Positions 12,019 to 20,630 of a stretch of 25,676 bases of DNA are shown here, piece after piece. The position numbers and the translations under genes are program-made. Position 1 is the stretch's first letter; each line of letters opens with the position of its first letter. The stretch lies in assembly GCA_030141605.1 (NCBI GenBank), contig JAQGDQ010001782.1, positions 1 through 25,676 of the forward strand, given 5' to 3'. The DNA comes from Tubiluchus corallicola (lineage: Eukaryota > Priapulida > Priapulimorpha > Priapulimorphida > Tubiluchidae). The notes beneath the pieces are model-generated. The model was not told where the DNA came from. It did not search any database and saw only the letters and a program-made list of their open reading frames with translations.

Positions 12019-12301
12019 TTACCAAAAACGCTTAAGATTTGTTGAAAACCATTGTTATCACATTTGAACTACCTAAGTCTCGATTTGACTTAACGTCGGT
12101 CTACATTTGACATGTAAAACCTATATATACGTATCTATCGTATGCGTATAATTGTATAGGTTTTACATGTCAAATGTAGAATTGCATTAACTCAAATGTA
12201 GATTTAGGTACTTCAAATGTGTCTTGGTAACTCAAATGTAGACTTTGGTAGTTCAAGTGTGTTAACAATGGTTTTCAACAAATCTTAAGCGTTTTTGGTA
12301 A
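12019..12301. repeat. Nested inverted repeat (hairpin) in the spacer
   Basis: The outer arms match perfectly over about 37 bp: accaaaaacgcttaagattt onward at 12021 pairs with the stretch ending gcgtttttggt at 12299. The inner arms match as well: ctacatttgacatgtaaaac at 12101 pairs with gttttacatgtcaaatgtag ending at 12179. The loop is about 12127-12154. Between these the arms carry diverged satellite-like units. It could be a MITE or a fold-back product of the adjacent satellite. Confidence 0.85.
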
Positions 12302-12302
12302 A

Positions 12303-12990
12303 TCATTTGAAATTTCTATCTCTACATTTGACTTACCTAAGTCACATTTGAACTTTCCTATGTCTACATTTGACTTACCTAAGTCACATTTGAACTTTCC
12401 TGTGTCTACATTTGACTTACCTAAGTCACATTTGACTTACCTAAGTCACATTTGAACTTTCATGTGTCTACATTTGACTTACCTAAGTCACATTTGAACT
12501 TTCCTATGTCTACATTTGACTTACCTAAGTCACATTTGAACTTCCTTGTCTACATTTGACTTACCTAAGTCACATTTGAACTTTCCTGTGTCTACATTTG
12601 ACTTACCAAAACACATTTGAACATTCCTATGTCTACATTTGACTTACCTAAGTCACATTGAATTTTTCTACATTTGACACCAACCAACCACATTTGACTT
12701 ACCTAAGTCACATTTGAACTTTCCTATGTCTACATTTGACTTACCTAAGTCACATTTGAACTTTCATGTGTCTACATTTGACTTACCTAAGTCACATTTG
12801 AACTTTCCTGTGTCACATTTGACTTACCTAAGTCACATTTGACTTACCTAAGTCACATTTGAGTTACCAAAACACATTTGAAATTCCTATGTCTACATTT
12901 GACTTACCTAGGTCACATTTGACTTACCTAAATCACATTTGACTTACCTAAGTCACTTTTGAGCTTTCCTGTGTCTACATTTGACGTGTA
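12303..12990 (+). repeat. 21/42-bp satellite (ACATTTGACTTACCTAAGTC)
   Basis: Tandem units of about 21 bp alternate between tctacatttgacttacctaa and tcacatttgaactttcctat types, giving a 42-bp higher period with some deletions. It ends with ctacatttgacgtgtaaaac followed by ctatatat, the same boundary sequence found in the nested hairpin. On the minus strand each ACTTACCT reads AGGTAAGT. Confidence 0.92.
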
Positions 12991-13013
12991 AAACCTATAT
13001 ATGTATATATTGT

Positions 13014-13016
13014 ATA

Positions 13017-13049
<33 letters not shown>
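13014..13049 (+). repeat. AT microsatellite in the spacer
   Basis: About 30 bp of pure AT repeats at the end of the satellite. Confidence 0.9.
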
Positions 13050-13050
<1 letters not shown>

Positions 13051-13191
13051 GTACAAGATATACAACTGCATAATAGCAAACAAAAATCCTGATAATTACT
13101 TAACAAGGGAGCAATTAATATGGAAAATAATTCATGCTTGCAGCTGAACTAAAAGCTTGGATTTGAAAAGCCCTTGAAAATACATGGCGCG

Positions 13192-13622
13192 CTATTAAAG
13201 AAAGACAGGATGATTTTTCATACACTACCCGATTTGCAAGTCCGACAAAAACTACACCCTTTTAACAAAATATGTACTGCAAAAGTGTGGTTCTGATAAT
13301 TAAATAATATATTAAAAACTTAATTAAGGGTAGAGCTCTCAGTTCAGATGTGTTCGTTTGTGATGAACTACACACGTACGACTGCTCGGGCGTGATACTG
13401 ATGTTTGAATTTTTATCTTAAACTTGCCTAGTTTTAGTACAACACACTGAATATCTTACAGTAACACTGTACTTCAATTTTCGCTTTCGCAAGCATGTGC
13501 AACACGCTAGTGAAATATTTTTGCTGTTGAAAATTATGTTAGTTTGTGATGTCATCAATAGTTGAGCTCATCCACCGTTAATTAAGTTTTTAATCTATTA
13601 TTTAATTACCAGAAATGTTTTT
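13192..13622 (+). repeat. Dispersed repeat family A, spacer copy
   Basis: A fold-back element. The segment around 13285-13335 (gataattaaataatatatta, ...gagctc) is the inverted partner of 13564-13612 (gagctcatccaccgttaatt...). The middle contains ttcagatgtgttcgtttgtg and ttttagtacaacacactgaa, shared with copies in both arms. No protein is encoded. Confidence 0.75.
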
Positions 13623-13699
13623 GCTCTCTCTCTCTCTCTCTCTCTCTCCCTCCCTCTCTCTCTCTCTCTGTCTCTCTCTCTCTCTCTCTTTCTCTCTCT
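13623..13699 (+). repeat. CT microsatellite in the spacer
   Basis: About 75 bp of CT repeats with a few interruptions, directly after the family A copy and about 100 bp upstream of the spacer exon. Confidence 0.93.
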
Positions 13700-13801
13700 A
13701 AATTAAGAATAGTATTAACAGAGAAGCCATCAAAAGCAGGCATGAAATTTCTCCGCTGCCTGACAAACCTCTGTGTTGATTTAACTCTTTACCTGCTTTA
13801 G

Positions 13802-13927
13802 GAGGAGGTTTTCAAGCCAAGATGAAAGACAATAAGTGCGTGATAAAAACAAGAGAACGTCTAGATAGAGAGAAAATATCAGAGTACAAACTTGATATAC
13901 AAGCCAGTTACAAATACAATTCAAATG
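13802..13927 (+). CDS. Cadherin exon 1 of those visible (EC repeat strand region), spacer only
   Basis: This 126-base internal exon lies between a good acceptor (tgctttag) and a perfect donor (gtaagt). It begins with the last two bases of a codon and ends with one base, and encodes about 41 residues. The stretch RERLDREKISEYKLDIQA is the hallmark cadherin LDRE...Y.L.V.A motif of the middle of an EC repeat. It joins in phase to the exon at 15520, and the joined codon reads Asp. There is no second copy in the left arm, so this exon lies on the far side of the duplication breakpoint. It is too short and codon-split to appear as an open frame with a start. Upstream exons of the gene are not visible in the spacer. 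Confidence 0.88.
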
Positions 13928-13980
13928 GTAAGTTTGCCTTTTTTGCGTGTTTTGCCACAAACAGTATGTGTATCAGAGCA

Positions 13981-14035
13981 GATGGTGTGGTGTAATGGAT
14001 AATGCGTCTGGTTTCCTGCCTTCGTAGCGGAAGTA
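13981..14035 (+). pseudogene. tRNA-like relic (possibly tRNA-Arg derived)
   Basis: The sequence tggtgtaatggataatgcgt followed by ctggtttcctgcc resembles the 5' half of a tRNA-Arg. It includes a perfect A box (TRGYNNARNNG: TGGTGTAATGG) and a D-loop-like AATGGATAA. No B box (GGTTCGANTCC) or closing acceptor stem follows, so it is a fragment, perhaps of a tRNA-derived SINE. It lies in the intron just after the spacer exon, outside the duplicated arms. Confidence 0.45.
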
Positions 14036-14380
14036 CAAACTTGTTTAAAAAGAGTCAATGCCCTTAATTGTAATTAATGATAATTTGATTTTAATTTAAC
14101 CTTATCAATTTTTTACAGTTTCGTTTTCATTCTATAACTAAAGTTCTAAATCTGCACCTAATAATTTGCAGTTCATTATTAATTCTGGTTTGTAGTTTTT
14201 CATTACCACTGAGTCAGTGCTGACATCTGTTAGTACACTTTGAAGTTTTCAATATATCTATGTACTTGCTACTGCTATATGTTTGTATGTAACTGGGTCA
14301 CTTGGCTTCTCTGTGAATGTAGTAGTCTTTCACACTTGGTAGTAAGATTAGAGGACAAGCAATAGGCTTAAGCAGTGGTT

Positions 14381-14620
14381 TAGATAACATTGAGTAAAGT
14401 TTGAAAAAATAATCAGAGCATTCGTAGCACATATGTCACAAACTAAGTAAAATTTTAATAAGTCAATAAAAGTCAATAAGACTAAAAATACGTTTTTTGG
14501 TTAGTGAGTGGTGTCCCCTGGAGGGTGAGTCAGCGACATTTTACCAATTAATGAAAATATTTTAAATAATTAATAATTTTCTTTTACAGAAACATAAATC
14601 TTTCCAGCAGGTAAGCGAAA
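14381..14620 (+). repeat. Dispersed repeat family B, copy 1 (right arm)
   Basis: Shares taacattgagtaaagtttga, gcattcgtagcacat, gttttttggttagtgagtgg and ccctggagggtgagtcagcg with 19590-19870. A short inverted piece of the same family occurs at 15355-15450. Mirror copies at about 11062-11301 and 10243-10338. Confidence 0.75.
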
Positions 14621-14839
14621 TGCTATGTAATATAACATTGCATGGAAATTTTCTTGGGGACATAATTTAACATTGCCCTTTCTTCACCTGATTTACGGTG
14701 TGCGTATATGACGTCATGTAATGGCGTGGTCGGAACAGTATTGCGGGAGATTTAAAATGTAAACAAACAAAAATTTCTTTCAACGCGAGTACGATATACG
14801 CATAAAATTGCTGTAAATTGCTATATGATTGCTACTAAA

Positions 14840-15293
14840 CCTTTCAGTCCCAAATTATTTTTTAATAAGAAAAAAATTTTGGCTTGGCACTTTTGTTCAG
14901 TATGTCCATCTTGTTTACACATAATAAATTTTTTCTACCTGTGCCCGCGTGCTAAATATAGCCTGTATCCCACGGGATACATTGGGATTCAATGGAAGCA
15001 TAAAATGTGCTTCATTTTGCAACTGCTGATAATTTTTTAAAGTATTTAAGACATTTAGTATGCATGCTATGCTGATCTGTACAAAGTCGTCTCTAAAGTA
15101 CTGTACCTTGCGCAGTTTTTTATGCTATGTAGATTTTCTAGTTTGCCATTTTATCACAATTTTTAGTCTATTGTTATTGGCTTAAATCAAAATAACTATT
15201 AACAGATCAAATAAATGTCAGTTTTAAAATTTTATTAATTTTAAAGGCAGAAAATATTCTCGTATCCCACGGGATACAACGGGTACGAAAGGG
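14840..15293 (-). mobile_element. piggyBac-like MITE, copy 2 (right arm)
   Basis: Mirror copy of 10401-10854, with an intact TTAA at 15294-15297 and the same damaged opposite end. The shared damage shows that it arose before the two arms separated. It lies in the intron between the spacer exon and exon 2. Confidence 0.8.
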
Positions 15294-15519
15294 TTAAAAT
15301 AATTTTTAAGGTGATTTTTCTGAACCCACTTCAGGTATCCCTTTTCTTGTCCTTTAAGTCCCTCCAGGGGGCACCACTCACCAACCAAAAACGTATTTTT
15401 AATCTTATTGACAAGACACAGTAAATTAAAATTTTACTTAGTTACAATTATAGAACTTTGATTAATTAATAAATTAGACGTGTTAAACTAAATAAAGGGA
15501 CAACTTTCTGCGTTTGCAG

Positions 15520-15674
15520 ATTCTGTAGCTGCTGCCACCGTCATTGTTGCTGTCGATGATGTTAATGATAATAAACCATCGTTCATTTATCCAAATATGA
15601 ATATCGCTGGGGAAATGTACTACGGTGTGATAGAAATGGACAGTCCTCCTTTCTCAGAAATTCTTGTTGTACAG
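15520..15674 (+). CDS. Cadherin exon 2: EC linker DVNDNKPSF and start of the last EC repeat
   Basis: This 155-base exon has acceptor tttgcag and donor gttggt. It starts with two bases completing the codon from 13927 and ends on a whole codon. Residues 1-11 (SVAAATVIVAV) form the last strand of the preceding EC repeat. They are followed by DDVNDNKPSF, the calcium-binding inter-repeat linker that defines cadherins. The rest opens the next repeat. Asp and Asn residues of the linker bind calcium in the family and rigidify the extracellular rod. The left-arm copy is identical as far as I can compare by eye. Confidence 0.9.
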
Positions 15675-16010
15675 GTTGGTACAAAAAATTGTCAAGCATT
15701 TCAAAATACTTTCGCAAAAAAGCAGAATTGTGTAAATTTAACTTAAAGTATTACATAGTAAGTTAACATGTGCTGCCATCTACATTTAAAATTATTTATT
15801 ATTGAACTGAGTCAAGTTTAATCCAGGTTGTGGCCTTGATTAGTGTTGCTCAGTCACCTGTACCTGCTGGGCTTCCCATATATGGTAGTGTCGATAGTTA
15901 GCGTGTTTTACTAGCCAATCAGGTAAGTTCATTGGGTGCACGTGACTTGGGCAGTTCCAGCTGGGTTTTTTTCTTCTGGCTGTCAGTTAATAATTAATAA
16001 ATCTATGCAG
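15675..16010 (+). other. Intron between exons 2 and 3 (right arm)
   Basis: Bounded by gttggt and tgcag. No repeat family is recognised. It holds the largest non-microsatellite difference between the arms: at about 15830-15855 the right arm has about 13 extra bases (gtggccttgattagtgttgc) compared with the left arm at about 9840-9880. Confidence 0.75.
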
Positions 16011-16333
16011 GCAATAGATCCAGACAAAATGGAGAATGACGTCATACAGTACATCCTGGATAAATATTCACCTGATCTTTTTCTTCTGGAACCATCCACT
16101 GGAATCCTGAGAAATAAAATACAGTTGAATTTGTTCAACTCGCCGCCATTACATGACGTGGAGACGTTTCGATTGACGGCCATTGCTACCGATAATGCTA
16201 ATGGTGTGAACGATGCTTTACGAGCCGAAGCAGAGATACTCGTGAACGTGTTGAAGGATTGTCACAAAATCGTGCTAGTCGTTGACGACATGGAGCCTGC
16301 TATGGTGCTCCAAAAGCGCCACACGGTCACCAA
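16011..16333 (+). CDS. Cadherin exon 3: last EC repeat and start of membrane-adjacent domain
   Basis: This exon of 107 codons plus two bases has acceptor tctatgcag and donor gtaagta. It starts with AIDPDKMENDVIQYIL, the A-x-D-x-D plus (I/V)xYxL pattern of an EC repeat. LEPSTGIL corresponds to the usual hydrophobic-x-x-x-T-G-x-I turn and LTAIATDN to the LxVxAxD strand. EAEILVNV is the final strand, but no DxNDN linker follows, as expected for the EC repeat next to the membrane. The exon ends with KIVLVVDDMEPAMV, which resembles the start of the membrane-adjacent domain in protocadherin-15 as I recall it. The protein translation is identical in both arms. Assignment to the PCDH15/CDH23 group rests on remembered family patterns. 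Confidence 0.9.
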
Positions 16334-16435
16334 GTAAGTAAACAAATCAGTTTAAATTGACCATCTAATATCGTAGGTTATATTTTAAATCATGGCTTTG
16401 AAACGTAGTTAAGGGCAATTAAGACGCCATCTTAA

Positions 16436-16893
16436 CCCTTTCAGTCCCAAATTATTTTTTTAATAAGAAAATTTTTTTTGATTTGGTACTTTTGTTCAGT
16501 ATGTCCATCTTGTTTACACATAATTATTATTTTTCTACCTGTGCCTGTGTGCTAAATATAGCCTGTATCCCACGGGATACATTGGGATTCAATGGTAGCA
16601 CAAAATGTGCTTCATTTTGCAACTGCTGATAATTTTTTAAAGTATTTAAGACATTTAGTATGCACGCTATGCTGATCTGTACGAAGTCGTCTCTAAAGTA
16701 CTGTACCTTGCACAGTTTTTTATGGTATGTAGATTTTCTAGTTTGCCATTTTATCACCATTTTTAGTCCATTGTTATTGGCTTAAATCAAAATAACTATT
16801 AACAGATTAAATAACTGTCAGTTTTAAAATTTTATTAATTTTAAAGGCAGAAAATATTTTCGTATCCCACGGGATACAACGGGTATGAAAGGG
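16436..16893 (-). mobile_element. piggyBac-like MITE, copy 1 (right arm)
   Basis: Mirror copy of 8814-9271, with TTAA at 16432-16435 and 16894-16897. It occupies the same intronic site (between exons 3 and 4) as in the left arm, so the insertion predates the duplication of the arm or the separation of the two haplotypes. Confidence 0.82.
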
Positions 16894-17083
16894 TTAAACC
16901 ATACCTCAAAACATTCATTCCTATGAAATATCGAAATGTTATTTTTTCTGGAGAATAACTTTCTTGAAAGAATTATTATCGCAGAAATTTAATTCTTGGC
17001 AGTTATGTGTATTTTGCTTTGGCTTCTTAGATCAGCATTAACTCCCTGTGTGTCAGAAACGCATCGCACAAAAAACGTGCGCT

Positions 17084-17306
17084 GCTGCTAACAGTTTAGG
17101 TGCGGTTCAGTTGTGAAGTAGTGCACACGTTCCACAGCTCATACGTGAGACACAGCGGTACATTTAAAATTTATTTTTTTACACTTAAAGTTCGGCTGCT
17201 AACAGTTTAGGTGCGGTTCAGTTGTGAAGTAGTGCACACGTTCCACAGCTCATACGTGAGACACAGCGGTACATTTAAAATTTAATTTTTTTGCACTTAA
17301 AGTTCG
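17084..17306 (+). repeat. 111-bp tandem duplication (right arm)
   Basis: Two adjacent copies, period 111 bp, each with gctgctaacagtttaggtgc, tgcacacgttccacagctca and cagcggtacatttaaaattt. The second copy differs slightly at its end. It lies in the intron between exons 3 and 4. Confidence 0.88.
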
Positions 17307-17339
17307 TCGACTTTTATATTTATCACGCGCTTAATGTTG

Positions 17340-17560
17340 TACTTCAATTTTTACTTTAGCAAACACGTGGAATGTTTATGTTCAGTTGTGACGTCATCAA
17401 TAGTTGGGCTATCCCGCCGCTAATTAAGATTTTAATCCATTATTTAATTATCAGAAACGCCTTTGCAGTATTAATTGTACTAAAATGTATACTTTTTATT
17501 GAACTTGAAAATGGGGTAGTATATGAAAAATCATCCTGTCTTCCTTTAAGGTTGTATGTG
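17340..17560 (+). repeat. Dispersed repeat family A with a CRE (right arm)
   Basis: Contains a perfect palindromic TGACGTCA (17389-17396), then tcaatagttgggc, the aattaagattttaatccatt segment and gaaaaatcatcctgtcttcc. The same order is found in the spacer copy, where the CRE is mutated (gatgtcatcaat). Mirror at about 8147-8367. Confidence 0.72.
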
Positions 17561-17589
17561 GGGTCAAACAAGGGTTTAGTTGCCTGTCC

Positions 17590-18000
17590 TGTGTGACGAT
17601 ATATATGCATATATTATTTTTATTCATACTCATGGTACAATCACATCAAATAAACAAACAGATAAATATAACATTAATTAAGATTACTAAGCAATGTGAA
17701 TATATACAATTAAGCGAGAGTCTATGTTAGTATGGCGTACAACTTATTTCTGTCAAAAAAATCAAAACAATTACATTGTGGAGCCCGTATAACTTCTTTA
17801 ATGAAATTTACAGTGTGCATTTGTTCACCACTAGCATAACTGCTTATGTCTAATGTACAGGAAAGAACTTTAGAAAGAAAATTTTCCTTTGTGTAAAAAG
17901 TTTTGGCCCCATTTTAGGTGTTAAAATGTATATCTTTTACCATACAGCAATATGAGAAATCATTTACCATAGCAGATGAGAAATCTTCATATTTTCCTTT
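17590..18000 (+). other. Intronic stretch without recognised element (right arm)
   Basis: AT-rich sequence inside the intron between exons 3 and 4. An AT microsatellite near 17598-17615 is about 10 bp shorter than its left partner (8089-8109). I see no coding exon or RNA gene here or in the mirror segment 7697-8110. Confidence 0.6.
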
Positions 18001-18500
18001 AAAAATTTAATGCATTTTGAAGAACGGAAAAGTAAACATTTTAACACCAACGATAGTGGTAAAGGTTTTCTGATAATTAAATAATAGATTGAAGTCTTAA
18101 TTAGCAGCGGGGGAGCCCAACTGTGGCTGACATCACAAACTAACATAATTCTCAACAGGAAAAATATTCCACGAGGGCGTTGCACGTGTTTGCGAAAGCG
18201 AAAATTTAAGTACAGTGCTACTGTAGGGAGATTCAGTGTGTTGTACTAAAACTAGGCAAGTTTTAAGACAAAAATTCAAATTTCAAATTCACGCCCGAGC
18301 TGTCAGACGTGTGTAGTTCGTCACAAACGAACACATCTGAACAGAGAGGTACGGCAAATGCTCGTCTACATGTTACATGTATTTCCAAAAGGGAAAATTG
18401 AAGTACAGTGCTACTGTAAGATATTCAGTATGTTCTAACTAAAACTAGGCAAGTTTCAAGATAAAAATTCAAATTTCAAAATTTCAAAGTCTAAATGTGA
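18000..18500 (-). repeat. Dispersed repeat family A, copies in the intron before exon 4 (right arm)
   Basis: One copy (about 18000-18395) on the minus strand shares cttgcctagttttagtacaa and gataattaaataatagatt (as complement) with the spacer copy. A second, partial copy (about 18400-18500) runs up to the exon 4 acceptor region. Mirror at about 7197-7697 in the left arm. Confidence 0.72.
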
Positions 18501-18566
18501 GAGCTGTGATGTACATTTGGACCCAAATCTCCTGAATGTTCTGACCAAAATAAACATTTCTTTCAG

Positions 18567-18737
18567 ATATTTGGACGAGCGTACCGGATATCTGACTGGC
18601 GTTGATAAAATCGTTCACAGAGAGGATTATGAAGACGGTGTGCTTGTACATGATGTAAAATCATCTGATGTTTGGCTTCATTTCACGGATCCGAAATCAG
18701 GAAGCCTTGTGAAAAATACCGACCCACATCTATTAGA
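18567..18737 (+). CDS. Cadherin exon 4: membrane-adjacent (ferredoxin-like) domain
   Basis: This 171-base exon has acceptor tttctttcag and donor gtatgt. It begins with one base completing AA|A (Lys) from the previous exon and ends with two bases (GA). It encodes about 57 residues beginning YLDERTGYLTG. The pattern REDY...SSDVWLHFTDPKSG...LLE parallels the LEDYTKCDLTVYAIDP... stretch of the protocadherin-15 membrane-adjacent domain. The spacing from the preceding LVV...P.MV motif (about 50 residues) is also similar. This domain in PCDH15 supports dimerisation close to the membrane; that role is from family knowledge and is not shown here. The exon lies 42 bases upstream of a 5S rRNA pseudogene in the same orientation. 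Confidence 0.82.
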
Positions 18738-18778
18738 GTATGTAATCATTTATATTATTTATCCATCAGTTACAACGT

Positions 18779-18895
18779 AAGACGACCATATCACGTTGAT
18801 AACACCGGTTCTAGTCTGGTCACCGTTAAGTGACGTAGAGCCTGGTTAGTACTTGGATGGGTGACCGCCTAGGAATACCAGGCCCACATTGTATC
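18779..18895 (+). pseudogene. 5S rRNA-derived sequence (pseudogene or SINE3 head), right arm
   Basis: About 115 bases resemble nearly the whole of an animal 5S rRNA, starting near gacgaccatatcacgttga and running through accggttct. The best part is GCCTGGTTAGTACTTGGATG with GGTGACCGCCT and GGAATACCAGG, the internal promoter region (box A/IE/C) and 3' half. Substitutions in the 5' half (tctagtctggtcaccgttaagtgacgta) and a changed 3' end would disturb the helices. It sits 42 bases after exon 4 in the sense orientation. There is no poly-T terminator right after it. The downstream sequence (tctcgacactaggcgg...) may be the body of a 5S-headed SINE, but I cannot confirm that. Confidence 0.85.
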
Positions 18896-19004
18896 TCGAC
18901 ACTAGGCGGAGGAGCTGCACCAGCAGCCAACAACAAAGCACAAGAAAACACCTTCGTAAATAAAGCTGAAAAATCTTTTTTAAATTTTGTATCACTTACA
19001 TGAT

Positions 19005-19870
19005 GTCTTATTGCATGGAAGGTTTGCGTTGGAAGTAACGTTGTATAAAACTTGTGAATTTAAACTCTCGCGAGGCGCAGCCATACTAATGGTTAGTAAT
19101 TGAAACAAAAACTGATAAATCTTAAAAAATTCACCTTGAACCTTTATACCACTTTTATACACACTGCCTTTTTGCATACAGGGCTTGCGTCGGCACTAAT
19201 GCTGTACAAAACATGCCCGTTATGACCGTTATGACACCGACTATGACGATAGCTCATTTGAAATTGCTTACACAACATTGAGTGAAGTTTGAAAAATGAT
19301 CAGAGCATTTTTAGCACACACTTCACAAACTAACCAAGAGTTTGAATTACTTTATTTTGTCAGTAAAATCAAATATGTGTTTTTGGAGAATCAGTGGTGC
19401 ACATTGGGTAGGTGATACAGTGACGTTTTAGCAAATCGCGCGAACATAATCTTAAATTGCTTGAACTTATCACCTGCGTACTGCCTTATTGTTTATAAAA
19501 CTTGCGCCGGCAGTAACGCTGTGTAAAACATGCAAATTTAAACTTCTGCGATGACCGTTACGCCCAGTCATCTTGAACGTAAGTCATTTAAAACAAGTTT
19601 AGATAACATTGAGTAAAGTTTGAAAAAAATAACCAGAGCATTCGTAGCACACATGTCACAAACTAAGTGAAATTTTAATTTTCCTGTATCTTGTCAATAA
19701 GATTAAAAATACGTTTTTTGGTTAGTGAGTGGTGCACCCTGGAGGGATGAGCTAGCGACATTTTATCAATTAGTGAAAATATTTTAAATAATTAATAATT
19801 TTCTTTTCTAGTTACATAAGTCTTTCAAAAAGTTAAGCGTAATGCGAAGTAACGTAACTTTGTATGGAAG
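19005..19870 (+). repeat. Dispersed repeat family B, tandem copies before exon 5 (right arm)
   Basis: Two to three related units lie head to tail: 19005-19100, about 19165-19440 and about 19480-19870. Each has a gcaagtttt/gcgtcggca/acgctgtgtaaaacatgc-type start, then attgagt(a/g)aagtttgaaaaa, cacaaacta and a gtggtgcac...agcgac end. The last unit is close to copy 1 at 14381. Mirror at about 5827-6692. Nothing coding is seen. Confidence 0.7.
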
Positions 19871-20208
19871 GTTTTTTAGTAGATGCTTTAAAATTCGCTT
19901 ATCTTTTCCTTTAAATTTAATTTTCTCAGTTTTTTATTTACTAACTGCAATGTCTTCGTCTTCTTTATTCTCTGTTACCTAAGTTTTTTTGTCTTCTTCT
20001 TGTTATTACATTTAGTTAGTTGTAACACCAACAGATGGCGCATTTCCTGCTGTTCTAATCTTTTGTTACAATTCTGCGGTGTCTGGCTAGTATTAAGATT
20101 TCTATATTATATCCTTGTTGTTTATTTTTACCGTTGTTGTTGTTATTGTCTTGGGCTCTGCTCAAATTTTGTTAATGTTAAATTATATTGATCTTGCAAA
20201 GGAGCCTT

Positions 20209-20297
20209 TTCACAGTTTCGTTGTGCGCATGCGCAGTTGCTGTAGGTCAAAGGTTAACTGTACCGCAGCAACGCATCTTAGCTACATCCGTCACGTG
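20209..20297 (+). repeat. NRF1/DR1/E-box repeat cassette, second copy (right arm)
   Basis: TGCGCATGCGCA at 20224-20235, AGGTCAAAGGTTA at 20244-20256 and CACGTG at 20292-20297. The distances between the three motifs are the same as in the copy at 25155, while the bases around them differ at several places. It lies in the intron upstream of exon 5. Confidence 0.8.
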
Positions 20298-20502
20298 CTG
20301 TGTGCAAAGTAAAGCCGTTTGCTACATCAGTTCACTAACTTCAGTTATTTTACATGGACTTTATGATGCATTAGACTGCGTATAATGATTTACTAGCAGG
20401 ATCTTACTTAGGAACAAGAAAAAAATGAACTAGGTAAGGTTCTATCTAGTTGTTAAAACTGTTACTATTACAATAGCATATGCTGCGAGGCGTTGTCAAG
20501 GG

Positions 20503-20575
20503 TACACAAATGCGTTGTCTGGTACACTTAACCTTTGACCTCCTCACGACCATCATCAATCACTGGAACTGTGAA
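20503..20575 (-). repeat. Diverged inverted partner of the NRF1/DR1 cassette
   Basis: Read on the minus strand it contains ttctttcacagttcc and then aggtcaaaggttaagtgtacc and acaacgcat, matching the ends of the cassette at 20209 but lacking the NRF1 core. With 20209-20297 it could form the inverted ends of a roughly 370-bp element (20209-20575). The mirror copy is at about 5113-5185. Confidence 0.6.
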
Positions 20576-20630
20576 AGAACAAACCGTTTTTTGAGAAACT
20601 GAGAAAGTAACGTACTTACGTTACACTTAG

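Larger units (their letters stand above)
11559..14123. other. Single-copy spacer between the arms
   Basis: About 2.57 kb with no counterpart on the other side. It contains unremarkable AT-rich sequence (11559-12018), a nested hairpin (12019-12301), a 21/42-bp satellite (12303-12990), an AT microsatellite, a copy of dispersed repeat family A (13192-13622), a CT microsatellite, one cadherin exon on the plus strand (13802-13927) and a tRNA-like relic. At 11559-12018 I see no coding exon or recognisable element. Confidence 0.9.

Noticed and set aside
12303-12990. CRISPR array
   Set aside because: The repeats have no unique spacers of constant length; it is a continuous 21/42-bp satellite in an animal genome.
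14825-15040. 71- and 77-residue frames inside the MITEs
   Set aside because: They have no transposase motifs, and one runs out through the element end. The element is non-autonomous.
15983-16183. 66-residue frame antisense to exon 3 (mirror 9524-9724)
   Set aside because: Shadow of the cadherin exon on the opposite strand.
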